Shown piece after piece: positions 10,313-21,839 of a DNA stretch of 61,930 nucleotides (positions are counted from its first letter, which is position 1; each line of letters begins with the position of its first letter). A model generated the notes under the pieces. The model made no database searches. It saw only the letters and a list, made by a program, of their open reading frames with translations, and was not told where the DNA came from. Source of the DNA: Acanthaster planci (lineage: Eukaryota; Echinodermata; Asteroidea; Valvatida; Acanthasteridae); assembly GCF_001949145.1 (NCBI RefSeq), contig NW_019091392.1, forward strand, positions 1,707,487 through 1,769,416. The letters run 5' to 3'. The position numbers and the translations under genes are program-made.

Positions 10313-13300
10313 GGCTCATATAGTCAGAGGTTCATCGGGTCAAAACTTTTAAATCGGGTTAGAAAAATACACATCAAGGCGTTAGACATAAATCATGTGC
10401 ACTGACGGATAGAAGGGGGCGTGGAGGTGCACGGCCCCCTTTTTTACAAAAATATAAATAAATAAATGAATTTTATAAAAAAGATAACAGGGAGGGAAAC
10501 GAAAAAACGAGGTGTCATACTGCCTAAAATTGCACCATAGAGCGCCTAGAATCCAAAATGGCTGCAGACCCCACGCCGTACGGGCATTTTACCATGAGGC
10601 CTGCTGCTTTAGTTCCCCCCCCCCCCTTTGGAAAATTCGCCCCTGATGTGTACATGTACACCTGAGGATCCCAACTAAACAGGATGAATAGTTTGTTTCC
10701 ACATCCTGGATGCAAGAAAAACCTCAGATTATTTAGACCTGATTTAAAACAAGCCATCAGCTCACTTGTAGTTTGCAGAGGGCGCTGTGTAAATCAATTA
10801 CATCGGCGTGTCATTCCGTATACTAGGGGAGAACCTTACAACTTCAGGAGAAAGACTCGCTGTGAATCTTATGATGGGCAATCACACGCGGAATAACCCG
10901 ACTTGCCTTTTTAGAGAGGTTGGAATCAATGGCCAACTTAAGATGCGGAAAACCATAATTTCAATGAGGTTTCAATAATTGCGTTTCACTGACTTGGAAA
11001 AAACCCACTTCTTCACCACTCAATGATAGAGGGATGTTAGTTAAGAATTTGGACTAATATACAACAAAGGCACCAAATTGCATTCCCATGAAATTGTGAG
11101 TATAAGTTTTGACATAGAACGGGCATCGTTGTGCATACGTCATTATTTCATTCAGAAAAAATTAACTATCTGCATTCATGTATAAATGCTTTATGCTATT
11201 GGCCTAAATTTGGACGAAAATCACGGATGATATAATATTTACCCTACAAACAAATCGTTTGCATCTTAGGTCATTACAGCACTTACCTTGAATTCCAGCT
11301 GAAAGAAATACCAATATTTTTACGATTTTAGGTGAAATGTAACGACCCGGGAGACCACAATGTGTAGCTCCCTATCATCGCTACCGCCATGACAGCAGAA
11401 ACGGGGTTGCCATTGGCAGTCAGCGCAATAACGAGTCACACGATTGGTGGGTAAGTATAGTCTTGCGCCCTTCGTTTCCGCTTGCAATTTGTGCCTTATT
11501 TGTTCTGGGTCACGAGGACACAGACCCAAACTTTGATCCGCGATTCATGAGCACAATGGAAACCTTTTTGTTTGCTCTTACCAGTTCCGCCGGCGCAGCA
11601 GGGACTTACTGAACTATAACCTCGATCTCAGCTTGTGATTATAAAAACCTAGACAATACCGAAAGGTATGCCGGGTCACCTTCAACTCAAGAGTTCATTT
11701 AGCAGTTTTTTCATAATTATGGGATACCTGGTTGGCAAATAACCCCATGGAGCTAAAGCAATAAAGTCTATTTCAATAATACTCGTGCCTAACGACAAAC
11801 GATCCGTTTTAAGATTTTTGAAATTTGTAGGAATTTTCTTTTGAGTAATTTTTTTTGGCAGCCGATGTTATTTTCCCCAGTTTCCCAACAATAAATCTGA
11901 GAGACCATATTGATGCATCCACGAGAGACTTTGGGAAATGATGTATAGAAGTTCTCTTTGGAGCTCACTACCTCACACAAAGTGGCGTATTGCCAGTACT
12001 TCGGTCAGCTGCGAATTGAAAACAGTCTCACTTCCGTTATCGGCCGGCCTGATGTGACAAAAGGATATCCTGCCAGATAAAAAAGTCCAAATTATAAAAG
12101 AGGGTCATGTTTGCCCAGCAGAATTGGAAATCAGGACATTTTGGGTGAAAACCCTAAAATGAAGTTGTGTGTATCGTAATGTTCCCTTTTGGCAAGTGTC
12201 CAGACAGAATGACATAAAAATGTTTGGCCGTGGAGCTGTTTAATATCGGAGGGATTAGATGTATGAGTCACCTTCGTTCTATACTGATTACGGATTCAAG
12301 TCCGCCATGAAAGTGGACTTTGATCAGACATGCTAATGCAGTGTTTGCGTTGCTGTGTTCGTGCGTTTATCCAACGCAGAATCAATCAGAAGGGTATCAT
12401 TGAATCTAGAATCAAATTTGAATAGACTGTTAAGAAAGTGTATAGATTTGAGGTCGTAGCTGCTTTTGCAAGCTTCAGCTAAAACCAAAAAATAAAAAAC
12501 TAATAAAACTAGTCCCTTTTCCCTAATTCATTCACAAAAGGGATTTATCTCTTTTGTAATCAGTTTCGGTAAAAATACTAAACGACACCCTTTTTACGAA
12601 AACAGGCCGTTTGTGGATTTTTTTTCTTTGGAAGAACATACATCAAGTTAACTTGGGCAAATCAGACACGGTGCATTGTAAGAACGGAAGAACAAGACAA
12701 AATCAAACAAACTTCTGGCATCTGTAGCAGCGTGGGACGGCCAATTGTACATCTATGGCATTAATGAAGAGGAATACGGACCTGTCATCCACAGACCTTC
12801 AGAGTTAACCTGCAAATTGTCAATAAAAGTAAAGAACCTCTTTTCAGGGGTTCACCGCAAATCTTTTGAGGATGTGCAAATGCGTCCGCAGACTCCCCTC
12901 ACGGCTTTACCATTTTCCTAACTACACGGCATTATCTAAGTCTGCATAATCGATAATGTTCGCTTGCTGAGGATAAAATGTTCTTTAGCTGCGGGTGTGT
13001 TGAGGTGGAAGCAAGTTGGCCAATATGGCTGTGGTGTTCGTCTCTGTGTTCAGTCTTCAAATAGAAACCTGATCATGAAATACTTCGTCATGTGCCTCGC
13101 GAGGGGGCCAGGGGGTAAGGGGTGCTGCTCCCCCGAAAAAATGTAACAAATATATTGGGAGAAGAAAACAAGCGAAAATAAAGAAAGTAAAAGAGACGAA
13201 CGCTGAAACATCAATTGGCATGGAAACCTCGAAAATGACCCCCTTTCAGTGTTAATGGTGAATCAGTTCATTTCTGATGAGTCTTTGGCCCTCCCAGGCT

Positions 13301-14290
13301 TTGCTCCCACCCCGAGAGAAATCCTGGCTACTCCCATGACTACGTCTGATTTTGAAAGCCCGAAATTTTGAATGTAGGCCTACATGTAACATACTTCGTG
13401 GAATCCAGCTCCAGAAGTTCAGTTCACAGTGCTTGTTAAATTCGCCAAAAACAACTGATTTGTGGAAAACGACAGAAAATCTCAAATAAGTTAAGACTGA
13501 CATGGTCGAATTAATGCTAAATTGTCTTTATGGGGCACCCGAAACGCGAAGAGCATTAAAAACAAGTTAAATTCTTTGTCACTTTTAAACCGTACACTTT
13601 GTTCGTTTGCTGGACACAAGCTGGATTCCATTGATGATGAATATGAAATTTGAAAGGTTGGTGATAAAATAACATGATAAAACACTGTTTCTGCATTTTG
13701 GATGTGTTTATTGAAAAACAAAATTGTAGTATCCCATTCGAATTCTCTACATTTTATGCCTTAACTAATTGAAAATTTGAATTTTTATATTGATAAGAGC
13801 AAGTAAATACAACCTAAACATCGTTTTGCTAACGAGTATGACCTTTAAGACAGCAATCACTTCAATTTCGTTTTAAAAAGATCTTGACCCAGTATTGTTC
13901 TAACCAAATCCATTTCTTGCGAAGTGTGCAGGCGTGCCATCGCTACCGTATAATGTGCATTTGTGGAAAGTACACGTATGTGCAAAGCAACCAAGCATAT
14001 CGTGATGTGGTATAATGCATGTATACAAGAATTGCCTATTAACGTCAAACTTCCCAAGCAACGATCATATTGTAAGGGATTCACGTATCTTATGATTCAT
14101 TTCATGGCTGCACTTGCTGAATTCTAAAACACCGAATTGTATAACATGAAATGTTTGTGAGTAGAATTGCTGATCTAATCCGGCCGACGTCAACTAGTTA
14201 CTGCATAATTTGATTTGGACTGAGTAGTGCATGTGGTCTTCCCCTCTAAGTTCATTCTCCTTCTATCGCTCAAACTCGAATTTGCATTGC
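10313..14290. other. Intergenic, no gene recognised
   Basis: Nearly 4 kb between the two minus-strand iLBP genes. The first part must hold the promoter of the gene at 9917-10312. A G/C-rich repeat-like patch at 10411-10444, an AAATAAATAAATAAATG stretch near 10450 and a C-run at 10615-10626 look like dispersed repeat remains. A GAGGGGGCCAGGGGGTAAGGGG patch near 13100 is a further repeat end. The minus-strand 3'UTR of the gene at 14291-14683 should lie just left of 14291. Confidence 0.45.
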
Positions 14291-14683
14291 CTACTGCTTG
14301 CTGAACCAGGTCTTGGCTACTGCACTTCCGATCTGGATGGTGACCAGCATCTGCCCGCCGACCAACTCCCGGGTGCTTTTCCCCTTGCCGCCCACGCCTG
14401 TCAGCACCAGCTTGTCACTCTCCCACGCCGTGGTGCACTCGAAGGGCTGACCCACCAGAGTCTCGGTGAAGTTGCTACCCACGGTGATGGTGACCTCCTT
14501 CCGGGCGCTGGGGTCTTTGTTGTTGGTGGTGACGATGGTGATGGTATCACCACTCTGGGTGATAGCCTCCGTCACCTTCAGGTCGGCGGGTACCTTCGAC
14601 TTGTCCACCTTCAATGCTTCCAGGAGATCTGCCCAACCCTCCATTTTGGTGTTTGTCCATGTTCCACTGAAATCGGCAGGCAT
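14291..14683 (-). CDS. FABP-like intracellular lipid-binding protein (single exon)
   Basis: A 130-residue iLBP/FABP-family protein with an intact frame. F-S-G-T-W is at residues 5-9, the lid helices follow, ITQSGDTITI and NFTETL form central strands, and T-R-E-L is at 104-107. Arg105 aligns with Arg106 of canonical FABPs. Thr125 replaces the second ligand-binding arginine and Phe127 replaces the tyrosine. On the minus strand the sequence just upstream reads CTGAAACAG then 17 nt to the ATG, a splice acceptor for a 5'UTR intron. A matching donor (AG|GTGAGA, about 14977) and an upstream CCAAT box suggest exon 1 near 14977-15040. It is closest in sequence style to the gene at 44182-44577. Predicted to be a cytosolic lipid carrier; the ligand is unknown. 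Confidence 0.9.
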   Translation of the reverse strand: MPADFSGTWTNTKMEGWADLLEALKVDKSKVPADLKVTEAITQSGDTITIVTTNNKDPSARKEVTITVGSNFTETLVGQPFECTTAWESDKLVLTGVGGKGKSTRELVGGQMLVTIQIGSAVAKTWFSKQ

Positions 14684-14971
14684 TGTTGGGCTGGATGTAT
14701 CTGTTTCAGTGCAGAAAGTGAATGATTTTAACTGAATGCTCTTATAGTAATAAAGCCCTGGGGCCGTCAGATTTCTCTGTAGAAAGCTGTAATTGGAGCT
14801 AAAAATAATTCAAATTAGAAAGGAAATCCCGATAGTTTAAACTATTTTCCTCCACTACCACCACCACCAAAAGGATTATTGGAGGGTGTCGACCTCGAAG
14901 TCTCTACTACAATTCTTTTGGGTTATGAAGTAATAACACGGAACTAGAACATTTAGAGAATTGTAGAATCT

Positions 14972-15130
14972 CACCTCTAACTCAGGAGGAAAATGAGAAG
15001 AGCTAGCGTCTTTGTCGCGCCGTCGCTGGACACAAGGAAGATGTGAAAAACATCGAGTCAACCTTTCATTTATCAGAGGACTAGCTCTCCTGATGTCCAA
15101 GAGGAGATTTGAAAACTGGCTGTTATTGGT
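14972..15130 (-). promoter_or_regulatory. Putative promoter and non-coding exon 1 of the 14291-14683 gene
   Basis: On the minus strand: CCAAT at 15125-15129, a TATA-like TGATAAATGAAAGG at about 15062-15075 some 50 bp downstream, then a donor AG|GTGAGA at about 14977. The order and spacing are like the CCAAT, AATAAAAAG and GTGAGT-donor layout in the 17 kb, 26 kb and 39 kb copies. The transcription start is inferred near 15035-15040. The implied intron (about 280 bp) would be longer than in the plus-strand copies. Confidence 0.45.
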
Positions 15131-15139
15131 CAGAGTAGG

Positions 15140-16440
15140 ATGGTATCTATGGAACAACTTAGCAACGCCCCCCTTTAATGGTCACGTGGGAACAGAAAGA
15201 AGTTACGTAACCTTAATTTGCCGACGGAGATATAAATGTTGTGAAAGGATGATTAAACAAGATCATCAAGCTTAAGTTTACATAAGACATTATGCTTGGT
15301 CTAGAAACACATTTGTAAAGTATCAATATTACAGTCTCAAGCTGTGCTCGGCCAACAAACCGCATTTACGTCTTGTTCAAAGACCAACCTACAGACTGGA
15401 TTAGATCGTTTGAGTCAACCATTGCGTTGTGTGGCCGTGGCTTTTCTTATCAAGCGTGTTCATATTTGACAAAAGTAGTTTCAAAAGTGAAGTTTGCTGA
15501 ATGGGTTGTTAGTGGATATAGGCCTATAACAAATCTTCAGTATTAGTGCAACGTGGACAGGGAACATGAAGCATCATCGAAGCAGTCACGATTTAATCAT
15601 CAATGGCGTAAATTTGAGGGGGATAGAGTATTGTTGGGGATGACTTGCCCAGCCTTGGAAATTAGACAAGCGTGGGGAGGGGGTGCTGACACCATATGAC
15701 ACGAGGAGGCGATGTTCATGATACAGATGTGTAATATGTAATTTACTCCTACAGAGCCTTACATCAAAACAGTGCTTTTTTATCGAGCTCCCTTCAGGAG
15801 TGCCGTGGAATAAATTTTGGTTGTCGGGAAGTCCGACAAATTCTTCACAGTCCACCTTATTTCTCGCTCGCGCCCCCACAAAAAGTGAAGAGATGATTCA
15901 GTAGCCCATCCCGTGGTCAAAAAGTGGGAGATAATTCTATAGGCTGTACCCCCCATCCCCTGGGATTTACGCCCATGGTGTCGGGTGACCCAATTTATGA
16001 CATTTTTGAGAACTGAAGGACATTTAAAGATATGGAGGGTTCATTTTAAACATTTCCCCCCGTCAAGAAACGTACAAACGAATACTAAAGATAATGTTTC
16101 AGATGTGAGACGTATGGGGGTATTGGAGAACTTATCCTTAAGTGGTCATTTCGCAATACTCGGCAGTGCGCACATATGGTCGATTGCAGACAAATTTCGT
16201 GTCTTTCATGGACTCACCGCAACTCTGAAAAGCGAGAAAAAACAGTGCTACTAAGGTAAGGTAACACAGTTGTATAGACGCAATTCGTTATCATATCCCT
16301 CTTTTCATCTATCTGTGTAATGGTCTGACTTGAAGAAATCCATATCCATAAAGGAGCAAGGAAAGAGTACGTCGCATGCCCGCAGTTGCATATTACAAAT
16401 TAGAGAGAGATTAAAGACCAAGGTGTAGACTGTAAAGAAT
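15140..16440. other. Intergenic, no gene recognised
   Basis: No convincing gene. The plus-strand frame at 15985-16254 and the minus-strand frame at 15586-15879 lack domains. The sequence separates the minus-strand iLBP genes from the start of the duplicated plus-strand units. Confidence 0.4.
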
Positions 16441-17061
16441 GTAGAATATCAGACGAGTCCTATGGTCATGTCAAACGTTTTGGACTGTCTGGCTTGTATG
16501 ATTTTAACAGCAATAAACTTAGGCAACACAAGATAATATACAGCAATCCCAAGTAAGCCCTGAGTTTAACAATTTTGTAAAGTGAAATACAATGTAGTAT
16601 GGTTTTGTTGTATAATCAGCATAATCAAACCAATATTGTTATGCTACGAAAGCTTACTTATATCTAAATAGGCAGCATTCGGGGCACAGGCTCGAACAAC
16701 CCACGGGAAATTCCACCTCCAAAAACCAAAGGGTTTTTCAGGGTTTGATTAAGTCTTCGTCGGCTATACAACAAGCACCATATCGAGTTGCAAACGGTCA
16801 AATGGCAGTGTGCTTCATATCCTAATGCATGAGATGTTTCATTGTTGTCCAGCGGGTTTAAAATAGAATCGGGGCCCAATTTTATCCTTCATGGTGTGAG
16901 TTTTAGGCCTGTTACAATCATATCAGAAAGGTCAGAAGCGGGAACAAACAATTAGGGATTACATTTTGCCGTATAAGACATTGGGGTAATTTAAATATTC
17001 CTGTAACGGAGCGATTATCCGTGTCAAAGTACACACGTCACGGACAACGCCAGGCTGTCGA

Positions 17062-17188
17062 CCAATAGGAAACGTGGGGAGTGTTCTTAGAAATCAATAA
17101 AAAGCAATCGAACACAGTCTGTCAGTCTCCTTTGCGGCCAAGCAGCAGACCTTGCCTAACATTCAAGCCTTTTGCCAAGTTCGTATAG
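17062..17188 (+). promoter_or_regulatory. Promoter and non-coding exon 1 of the 17338 iLBP gene
   Basis: CCAAT is at 17062-17066 and a TATA-like AATAAAAAG at 17096-17104. A TCAGTCT initiator-like site lies about 25 bp further on, and exon 1 runs to 17188, where it ends AG|GTGAGT. The same elements, in the same order and with near-identical spacing, occur at 26590-26716 and 39157-39282. A conserved CACGTCA-like site lies just upstream (about 17035-17042). The 5'UTR intron is 17189-17315 (127 bp), with the acceptor ACTAG 22 nt before the ATG. Confidence 0.7.
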
Positions 17189-17337
17189 GTGAGTTTCAAG
17201 CATTCACGTTACACTTGCGTTTCAATTTCTACGGTATGCATGGTGTCGTGTTATCATTTTCAACAAACTGAAATTGCTGTTGATATTTAAATTGCCTTCC
17301 CTTCCTTCAAACTAGGAAAACTCCGCTTTGAATCATC

Positions 17338-17730
17338 ATGCCTGCCAACTTTAGCGGCAAGTGGGTCTCTGGCGCATCCGAGGGCTGGGGCAAGTTCTTG
17401 GGCAAGTTCGGCGTGCCAGTGGAAAAGTTCCCGACCGACATACAGGTGACAGAAGAAATCGCCCAGAGCGGGGACGCCATCAACATCAAGACCAGTAACA
17501 ACAAGGACGACAAGGTCAAAGAAGTCACCATCAACGTGGGCCAAAACTTCAAGGACACAATCGGGGGTGGCAAGGAGCTTGAGTTTACCACGGCCTGGCA
17601 GGGCGACAAGCTGGTGATGACAGGAATCGACGGCAAGGGCTCGATGGCCCGTGAATTGAGCGGGGGTAACATGATTGTTACCTTTACCCACGAGGGAGTG
17701 GTCGCCAAATCTACCTACAATAAGGCGTAG
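17338..17730 (+). CDS. FABP-like intracellular lipid-binding protein (copy A)
   Basis: A 130-residue iLBP/FABP-family protein in one exon. F-S-G-K-W is at residues 5-9, lid helices span about 15-35, and beta strands run to the end (VVAKSTYNKA). Arg105 (A-R-E-L) matches the first P2-motif arginine; Ser125 replaces the second, and Tyr127 is kept. It differs from the 39421 copy at only about seven residues, so these two are the youngest pair. It also differs by Gly for Asp in the first helix (EGWGKF). The ATG at 17338 follows a 22-nt UTR piece after the intron acceptor at 17315 and aligns with every paralog. The gene is clearly more GC-rich than its flanks, consistent with selection. A cytosolic hydrophobic-ligand carrier is inferred; the ligand is unknown. 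Confidence 0.92.
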   Translation: MPANFSGKWVSGASEGWGKFLGKFGVPVEKFPTDIQVTEEIAQSGDAINIKTSNNKDDKVKEVTINVGQNFKDTIGGGKELEFTTAWQGDKLVMTGIDGKGSMARELSGGNMIVTFTHEGVVAKSTYNKA

Positions 17731-18969
17731 GCATTCACCTGCAGATCCAAGTCCGGGCAAAAGAGGGCGACTTACAAGAATATCCCATATGTAAAACCAG
17801 GTGGACTAGGATATTCATAGTATTTTAGCGCATCTCGTACATGGCAGTCAACTGCAAACAGCTAATTTATACTTCCCATTTACCAGAAATTGAACCGAAA
17901 CAGATCAGAACAGAAATCTTTCGCCCGGCAAGGACAGATCTGGGGTAATTCAGTATGATTCTTTGATATTATAACACGTCGTTGTTTTGCTTCTTGAATT
18001 GAAGGTAGATTCATCTGAGAGTTCTTCAGATGTTTGTGAAAGTAATATTTTCCAATTTCACTGTAAAAGGTTGTTGTGTTGACAATTTTTGTTATACTGC
18101 ATGATCGTAAATTAACGCAGTTACACTGGACAAGATAAACTGTAAACCTATTGTGATAATTTGCTCATTACAAAACATTTTCTTTCTTGCGTCACTTTAA
18201 GTACATGGCCCTTTATTCCTGAAAAAAATGAAAAGGAAACTTCTTTGATAGTTGCTTCATTTCCATCACTGGGGATAAAATTAAAATACCGCCTCAATAA
18301 AATCCTTTGTAATAATGTCAGTTGCTAACGTGAGGTGGAGAGGAGACAGAGAAGCTAGTGCACACGCCTTACCTTTTTTCTCTATCACTGCATGACTTTA
18401 ATATTTTCCATGCAAATTAAGCTGTGTGCATTTGATGTCAATCGAAGTTTTCCAACTTCCGCAGAAACTCTGAGATTTGGTGGGTTTAATAAAGTGTGCA
18501 ATAAGTGCTACAATCTATCTATGTACCGACATCTTTTGTCTTTAATAAATTGTGTTGATGTGATGCCATCCTCGTCATTACTGAAGAGCAACATGGAGTA
18601 ATTATGTCTGAAAAATTAGCGTTTTCCTACATCACAATATCTCTTATTTTTTTATATATTGGATGAGAACAGTGAAGTAAAGGAGAGAGTAGTCAAGTCA
18701 AGGAATTCTCAGTTCATTAGGTTAATAAGTCCAATCAACAATACGGCCACTGTTTTTGAGAGAAAAAGGCACAAATTTAAAAAAGAACCTAGCAGGTTCT
18801 CTGAATATTATTGTCTGTGGAGCCTTATTAACATCGATGAGCAATTGGCAATCTAACTCCTTTCAGGGCGGATATAACAGAGTCTACTGAAAGCACTCTG
18901 CTAAATTCCTATTTTTGGTACTATTGTCCTTGATAAAATGACCCCCAATATCTTCCCGTTATGAGTGAA

Positions 18970-19310
18970 TAGATGTTCCCGTAATGTACACGGTATGGAT
19001 GTCAGTAAGACCGAGCGATTTGTCCCTGGCTCTGAGCGATTTCCTTATTTGAGTAAAGGAGCAACCTTCGCCCTTTTACCTGTAGATAAAGACTTCTGAT
19101 GGATGATAGTTAGGAGAGGAGCAATACTGCTGGCGCATTCATTGAATAAGTTGAAGTAATCCCATCTGGTCTTTGTGCTTTTTGAACATTTAGGCCCCTA
19201 AGAGCCTTTCCACACAGTGGGTAGTTTAATGAATGGGCGGCATGTCTGGAAAATTATGTTTTCATGGAATACTATTACGATCTTCCTTCGTTAATACTGA
19301 TTGAAAATTC
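18970..19310 (-). mobile_element. Decayed LINE remnant in the 3' module of unit A
   Basis: Homologous, with many differences, to the LINE reverse-transcriptase fragment at about 25690-25980 (for example the shared gatgttcc..gtaat.tacac.gtat block, the GGAGCAATACTGCTGGC block and the GGCGGCATGTCTGGA block). The reading frame is no longer open. It occupies the same relative position in units B and D, so the insertion predates the duplications. Confidence 0.6.
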
Positions 19311-19360
19311 AGTGCTGCAATATCTGATGAATTTTGATGGGTGCTTTTGATAAATCTCCG

Positions 19361-19520
19361 GAATGGTTGCAGTCTTTAAACTTTCCCCAACTTCAAACAA
19401 ACACGTGTACCCCGATTCAGAGGCCCGGAGCGACTGTATAATTTCAATAGCGTTCAACTCGGGCAACACGAGACTGTATACAGCGCCCCCAAGTGGGCCC
19501 CGAGTTTAAGAATTTTACGT
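19361..19520. repeat. Head of a further duplicated unit (unit B)
   Basis: The segment containing ACTTTCCCCAACTTCAAACAAACACG and GCGCCCCCAAGTGGGCCCCGAGTTTAAGAATTTTA closely matches 38505-38640, the head of unit C. It directly follows the 3' module of unit A. The expected iLBP promoter and gene do not follow; the homology stops at about 19520. Confidence 0.65.
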
Positions 19521-21839
19521 CTGAACGGATGTGATCTTTCCGTTCAGCACATGAGACGATTAATTATTCATTAAGAAAATGCATAATTTAGTGGTGACTG
19601 ATCTTACATGTTCTTTTTAGGGTTCTTACTCCCCTTCAGATGTCCCTTTTTCTAAACAAAGTTGGAATACTTTTGGTTAAATTTTGAGTTCTTAAGAATG
19701 TCATCGGTAGAATTCATTATTTTGTTTTGCCTTTATGTCACTATCGTTCGAATAACCAGAACTAGTGGTGGTTATTGTCATTATCTTTGACTAAAGGGTG
19801 GTGTGATCCACTCAGAAGAGCACACACATGTTCTTATCCTCTTTTCGAAAGCGTCAGGCCGTTGATCAAGCAAATAGAACGATGCATTAATTGACCCGAT
19901 TGTATTTCCTACATTTTGGGGGTAAGTCGTGTCTAAACTAAGTCATGAGATGTTGGTTGGCGTGACGAGTGTCTATTTAATCTGTTTTATAGTTCTTGGG
20001 GTGTAACCTTATAGTATGAAGTTGTCAAAGCTCTCTCAAAGTTGAGTCGGTGTGTCGCGTGCACTCGTGATATACATGGGTGTACATGTACATCACGTGG
20101 GCTGTGTTCTGTGACTTGAATGTTGTACAACATTATCATCAAGGCCTTCGTGGCTGTGTGTGTGTGACTGCAAAGCGACTGGACAGGAGACCAGGCGAGT
20201 GGTGCAGCCACAAGGCCATTTCCAACTTGTTTTTGTGGTGAATTATTCATAAGCTTTATATGCATTATTCATAAATTTCATGTAAATAGTCACAGCAGAC
20301 GAGTCTCTGAAATAAACGGCATCAACTCCAAAGCTTACGCAATGTTTCCATCTGGTTTTTCATGAGGGCAATAAGCGGTGAGATGACAACTAACTATGAT
20401 GCTTGTTCGTGGGGGACGGTGCTGATGTTGGAGTAACACTAGCAAGTAGCAGTTCATCAAGGCCGAATGGTCAAAGCAATATGGCAGTGCTTGAAACATG
20501 GAGCTCTTAGTCTTACCATATCCCGTGGGTAAAGATGAAAATGTCACGCCCGTGTACGGATACTTCAATAGCCTAACGATGCAATGGTTTTAACTCGGCA
20601 AGGTGAAGTTTTCCAGCAGCGTATTCTAAAGAACTGTCCAAATACTGCTCAGACAACTGACCTGCACTCACGGCCGCCGACACACTTTACACGCTCGCCA
20701 TCTTTCGTATACTTTCAATGTGCATAATAGGTTAATGTATGCTGACCCCTCGCTTATGATTGGTTGGGATTTTCAAAAATCGAAAACATAAAGAAAAACA
20801 TCAGAGATTCCTGATAAGTTGGAAAAGGCCTCGTGGCTGCGCCACTCATGCATGTGGTCTCTGGTCCAGCCGCTTTTCAGTTACACAAACACAGCCGCGA
20901 AGGCCTTGACGAAAGGCTACGTACAGTACGACTTTGCCTAATTATTTATTTCATTGTCTACAGCTGACTCACAGTAACTGCTGCTTGGACTGTAGGACAG
21001 TTATTCAAAGTTATTTTGTATCAGGGTGAGACTGCATTTTCTATATTTTAGTCATGGCTGGTTATTCAGTAATTATCAAAATATTTTTATGAAGGATTTA
21101 GAGGACTGCTTACAAAACAACACATGTAATTTTATAGTGGCACGTACTGTGTTTAATATTTATTCAACCCTAACACTCCCAAATCCTCCAATTTCAATAC
21201 GATTTATACACCCTAGGGGGTTAGGGTTAATCAAATGAATCTATGCACAACCTAAAATTATATCAAACTAAACATATTTCATTGACAGGGTTTTATTATT
21301 GACGGTCATTCCTTTCCTCATAATTTGAAATAAATCAGCTGCAATCATCAACTATCAATTAATGTGATTGTAGTCTCAACCTTCTTGTCAAGAGAGTGAA
21401 CTACAGCCTCGGCATGGACATAATTTTGGCGTCGTGGACAGGATTGGGGTGTGACTTCAAGCAAAGCAAAATGTTTCCAATAATTTCCGATCAGCATCAT
21501 CATTTTTGTTGTGCATGTGGTATGATTGTATAAACTGGGTTATCGGATTTGTAGAAAAAAATCTGTTGGCCCTGTAGGCTTATGGTTGAGCAACTTAATT
21601 GATGGGCGTTAGATACCAACTCATATTTTTTTTATTTTTCTTGTATGCATAATGTTTGTTCTTAAAGTGGTGTACTTGTGGTTTGTTGTAATTTATGTGT
21701 TTAGGGGGTACATGTTGCAGCTCTGTATACCTTAAGCATAATGTAGCATATTGATCGTAGGCGCTGTATGTGGCATTCACACAGATTATGGCCTTACCTG
21801 AAAATATTGCAGATGGCTTTTACAGTCAAACCAAGCTCT
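19521..21839. other. Gene-less interior of unit B, left part
   Basis: No gene or recognisable iLBP remnant seen. It contains a short perfect hairpin (CTGAACGGA...TCCGTTCAG) at about 19522-19548, a GT-rich run near 20155-20165, and a small telomere-like patch (GGGTTAGGGTTAA) near 21218-21232. The sequence occupies the place where an iLBP gene would be expected by comparison with the other units. Confidence 0.45.

Larger units (their letters stand above)
16441..19360 (+). repeat. Segmental duplication unit A (head, iLBP gene, 3' module)
   Basis: This unit is homologous over most of its length to about 26200-30140 and 38490-42310. The head (about 16490-16600) shares a block ending ...CCCAAGTAAGCCCTGAGTTTAA with 19480-19515 and 38600-38640. 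About 16740-17330 (upstream region, promoter, 5'UTR intron) matches both other copies closely. The 3' module (about 18200-19360) is recognisable by the ggtttaataaag...TGCAATAAGTGC, GAGAACAGTGAAGTAAAGGAG and GCAATTGGCAATCT blocks. Relative to the other copies it lacks about 340 bp around 18965. LINE remains occupy about 18970-19310. Confidence 0.8.

Noticed and set aside
21205-21235. Interstitial telomere repeat
   Set aside because: Only about two TTAGGG-like units (GGGTTAGGGTTAA) plus a single CCCTAA nearby; chance is likely.
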